From Chitinophagaceae bacterium (lineage in GTDB: Bacteria; Bacteroidota; Bacteroidia; Chitinophagales; Chitinophagaceae), in the NCBI GenBank assembly GCA_947457465.1, contig CANGWB010000008.1, forward strand, positions 1 to 64,000: DNA of 64,000 nucleotides. Direction: 5' to 3'. The first letter of the stretch is position 1; the number at the start of each line of letters is the position of its first letter. Below are positions 61,753 to 64,000 of the stretch, piece by piece. The notes below the pieces were generated by a model. The model searched no databases. It saw only the letters and a list, made by a program, of their open reading frames with translations, and was not told the origin of the DNA. Both the position numbers and the translations under genes were made by a program.

Positions 61753-63111
61753 ATGAAGATCAAGAATAACATCCTGGAAACTATAGGTAACACGCCCCTG
61801 ATCCGACTCAATAAGATCACCCGTCAGCTACCGGGTACGATATTGGCAAAAGTGGATTATTTCAATCCCGGTAACTCGATCAAAGATCGAATGGCATTGA
61901 AAATGGTCGAAGTTGCTGAGCCAGATGGACGGCTCAAGCCTGGAGGGACCATCATCGAAGGCACCAGCGGAAATACGGGGATGGGGTTAGCCCTGGCCGC
62001 GGTCGTCAAAGGATACAAGTGCATTTTTGTGACTACGGATAAGCAGTCGAAAGAGAAAGTGGATATCCTAAAAGCCGTAGGTGCCGAAGTGATCGTTTGT
62101 CCGACCAATGTTCTACCCGAAGATCCGAACAGTTATTACAGTGTGGCAGCCCGTTTGGCCAAGGAGATCCCCAACTCCTGTCACATGAATCAGTATGATA
62201 ATCTGGCGAACCGCCAGGCTCATTATGAAACGACCGGACCAGAGATCTGGGATCAGACCGACGGTAAGATCACGCATTTGGTCTGTACCGCGGGCACAGG
62301 TGGAACCGTAACCGGCACCGCCATGTATCTGAAAGAAAAGAATCCGAACATACAGATCTGGGCCATAGATGTGTACGGGTCCCTACTTACCAAATATTAC
62401 CGAACCGGCGAGATCGACATGAATGAAGTGCACCCCTATATCAGTGAAGGATTCGGTGAAGATTTTGTACCAGGCAATTACAACATGGAAATGATCGATC
62501 ACTTTGAACAAGTGACTGACAAGGACGGCGCCGTCATGGCTAGAAGGCTGGCAAAAGAGGAAGGTTTATTCTGCGGATACAGTGCCGGCAGTTGTATACA
62601 GGGATTGATGCAACTGAAAGACAAGCTCTCGCCATCAGATGTGGTCGTTTGTATTTTACACGATCATGGATCCAGGTATGTGGCGAAGATCTATAACGAC
62701 CAATGGATGCGCGATCGTGGATTTTTGGAAGTAAAAACGGTTCGTGAGATCGTGAGTGCACGCGGACCGAAAAAACTGATCACATTAAGCGCTGAAGACA
62801 AGATCGCAGATGCCATTTCCCTGATGCGCAAGTATGATATCGAGCACCTTCCGGTCATGACAGATGGACAACCCATAGGCTCGATCAGTGAAGGAGGCCT
62901 ATTTCAAAAGCTGATTGACAATCCGGCGCTTCCGAGTGAACCAATCAGTTCACATCTCGAACAGACATTCCCGATCGTTGGCCTGGACACACCACTCGAA
63001 AAGGTGGGTCGTGGTATCACTAAAGATCAAGGCGCTGTACTGACAAGAGATGAAGCCGGTCAATATCACATCATAACCAAATACGATATCATTCAATCGG
63101 CCGGAAACTGA
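61753..63111 (+). CDS. Cystathionine beta-synthase-like PLP enzyme with CBS domains
   Basis: A 452-residue cytoplasmic enzyme. The PLP Schiff-base lysine is Lys44 (NPGNSIKDR); TSGNTGMGLAL binds the cofactor ring side and GTGGTVTGTA the phosphate. A pair of CBS domains fills the last ~120 residues (ISARGPKKLITLSAEDKIADAISLM..., HLEQTFPIVGLDTPLEKV). This two-part layout is typical of cystathionine beta-synthase, but cysteine synthases of fold type II have the same core. The ORF track start lies within the S41 gene; the ATG at 61753 (MKIKNNILETIGNTPL) is used. Confidence 0.92.
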   Translation: MKIKNNILETIGNTPLIRLNKITRQLPGTILAKVDYFNPGNSIKDRMALKMVEVAEPDGRLKPGGTIIEGTSGNTGMGLALAAVVKGYKCIFVTTDKQSKEKVDILKAVGAEVIVCPTNVLPEDPNSYYSVAARLAKEIPNSCHMNQYDNLANRQAHYETTGPEIWDQTDGKITHLVCTAGTGGTVTGTAMYLKEKNPNIQIWAIDVYGSLLTKYYRTGEIDMNEVHPYISEGFGEDFVPGNYNMEMIDHFEQVTDKDGAVMARRLAKEEGLFCGYSAGSCIQGLMQLKDKLSPSDVVVCILHDHGSRYVAKIYNDQWMRDRGFLEVKTVREIVSARGPKKLITLSAEDKIADAISLMRKYDIEHLPVMTDGQPIGSISEGGLFQKLIDNPALPSEPISSHLEQTFPIVGLDTPLEKVGRGITKDQGAVLTRDEAGQYHIITKYDIIQSAGN

Positions 63112-63165
63112 TCTCTGTCCTGTATGGACTGATATTTCACTAATCACCTGCGATCATTAAATCTT

Positions 63166-63173
63166 TATATTCG
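63166..63173 (+). promoter_or_regulatory. Putative -7 box of the aldolase gene (TATATTCG)
   Basis: TATATTCG, one mismatch from TAnnTTTG, 20 nt before the ATG at 63194. The -33 TTG is not clear. Confidence 0.4.
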
Positions 63174-63193
63174 CGAGTCATCAACTTAAACTC

Positions 63194-64000
63194 ATGAGCA
63201 AATATCCCTCCGGCGTATTGTACGGCGATAACTTAAGAGCCTTGTATCAGGATGCCCTGCATAATCAATTCGCACTTCCGGCCGTCAACACCATCGGCCA
63301 CAGCAGTATCAATGCAACATTGGAGACCGCCGCTAAAGTAAACTCTCCGGTCATTGTTCAGTTTTCGAACGGAGGAGCCCAATACATTGCCGGAAAGGGT
63401 ATGCCGAACGACAAATTACAGGCTAATATTCAAGGTGCCATTTCCGGAGCTTTACACGTGCATCAGGTCGCCAAATACTATGGCGTTCCAGTTGTATTGC
63501 ATACCGACCATGCAGCTAAAAAATGGCTTCCATGGATCAGTGCGTTATTGGATGCCGGAGAAACTTTTCACAAAGAAAAAGGTCAACCCCTCTTCAGCTC
63601 TCATATGTTGGATCTTAGTGAGGAGCCGCTGGAAGAAAATATCCATGAATGTGAAACTTTCTTCAAACGAATGACACCCCTGGGTATGAGTATAGAGATC
63701 GAGCTGGGCGTCACGGGTGGAGAAGAAGATGGTGTAGACAACACGGATATCGAAAATTCTAAATTATATACACAACCATCCGAAGTGGCATATGCGTATG
63801 AGCGCCTATCAAGTATCGGAGATCTGTTTACGGTGGCTGCCGCATTTGGGAATGTACACGGTGTATACAAGCCCGGCAATGTTGAATTACGTCCCGTGAT
63901 CCTGCAAAACAGCCAACTCTACATTCAGGATAAATTCAAAACGGGTAACAAACCAGTATACTTCGTTTTTCATGGTGGTTCCGGCTCCCCTCAAGACCAG
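63194..64000 (+). CDS. fbaA: Fructose-bisphosphate aldolase class II, 3' end outside the window
   Basis: An open frame of 269 codons that runs off the window, so it is missing from the ORF track. It begins MSKYPSGVLYGDNLRALYQ and has LPAVNTIGHSSINATLE, the Zn-binding VVLHTDHAAKKWLPW, an SSHMLDLSEEPLEEN segment and the AAFGNVHGVYKPGN Zn-site motif, ending in the substrate-phosphate loop HGGSGSPQDQ. These are class IIA aldolase features (full length about 355 residues), acting in glycolysis and gluconeogenesis. Confidence 0.95.
   Translation, partial: MSKYPSGVLYGDNLRALYQDALHNQFALPAVNTIGHSSINATLETAAKVNSPVIVQFSNGGAQYIAGKGMPNDKLQANIQGAISGALHVHQVAKYYGVPVVLHTDHAAKKWLPWISALLDAGETFHKEKGQPLFSSHMLDLSEEPLEENIHECETFFKRMTPLGMSIEIELGVTGGEEDGVDNTDIENSKLYTQPSEVAYAYERLSSIGDLFTVAAAFGNVHGVYKPGNVELRPVILQNSQLYIQDKFKTGNKPVYFVFHGGSGSPQDQ

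Noticed and set aside
1-64000. Mobile elements, prophage, defence systems, toxin-antitoxin pairs
   Set aside because: No transposase, integrase, terminal repeats, restriction, Cas or toxin-like genes were recognised; the EVE protein alone is not evidence of a defence island.

Overview
The window looks like a contiguous piece of a Bacteroidota chromosome, most likely order Chitinophagales (Chitinophagaceae-like). The evidence is a type IX secretion (T9SS) C-terminal signal, a PorP/SprF protein, a SusC/SusD pair, Bacteroidota-specific families (BT_3928, DUF1599, DUF6370, DUF4397), a menaquinone-type succinate dehydrogenase, and promoter-like TAnnTTTG boxes instead of the E. coli -10 in front of many genes. 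No insertion sequence, prophage, integrase, CRISPR array or rRNA was found. Coding density is very high and no gene-free stretch exceeds 300 bases. The assignment to family level is inference.

Layout. 1-7.1 kb: a 1928-residue secreted PKD/Ig-type adhesin with five exact-length 285-bp repeats and its PorP/SprF partner. 7.2-16.4 kb: membrane pyrophosphatase, serA, gyrA with a downstream helical-repeat protein, and a saccharopine-dehydrogenase-like gene. 16.4-25.8 kb: EVE protein, LutA-like Fe-S protein, TPR protein, pdhA, recF with a DciA-like gene, BT_3928 and DUF1599 proteins, folP, FKBP lipoprotein, DHH phosphoesterase and ndk. 25.8-32.1 kb: small periplasmic/E-set proteins, an ABC ATPase, hutU, deoD, hutH and a tRNA-Arg(TCT). 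32.2-40.1 kb: ung, an acyltransferase, and an envelope cluster (lptD, amidase, MlaD-like, OstA-like). 40.2-45.9 kb: susC-susD-DUF4397 operon. 46-54.3 kb: SpmA/SpmB-like membrane protein, ychF, a large uncharacterised outer-membrane protein and an S9 oligopeptidase. 54.3-57.8 kb: sdhCAB. 57.9-60.1 kb: a kinase-murQ-unknown operon for amino-sugar recycling. 60.2-64 kb: S41 protease, cystathionine beta-synthase-like gene, and a class II aldolase cut by the window end (absent from the ORF track).

How the parts work together. Most of the window is housekeeping: replication and repair (gyrA, recF, dciA, ung), central metabolism (pdhA, sdh, fba, serA), folate and histidine metabolism, and outer-membrane biogenesis. 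Accessory functions are the T9SS adhesin, the Sus-type uptake operon and the peptidoglycan-sugar salvage operon.

Most notable observations: (i) four of eleven convergent gene pairs abut with exactly zero bases between stop codons, three through the palindrome TGATCA; (ii) several genes carry a perfect TAnnTTTG box only 3-10 nt before the start codon, implying leaderless or near-leaderless mRNAs; (iii) the pyrophosphatase has lost the usual TM6 glutamate and has one in TM5 instead; (iv) an unknown 188-residue protein is tightly coupled to murQ. I did not find a clearly new multi-gene defence or mobile system. Start codons were re-assigned by eye for many genes because the ORF track takes the longest possible frame.
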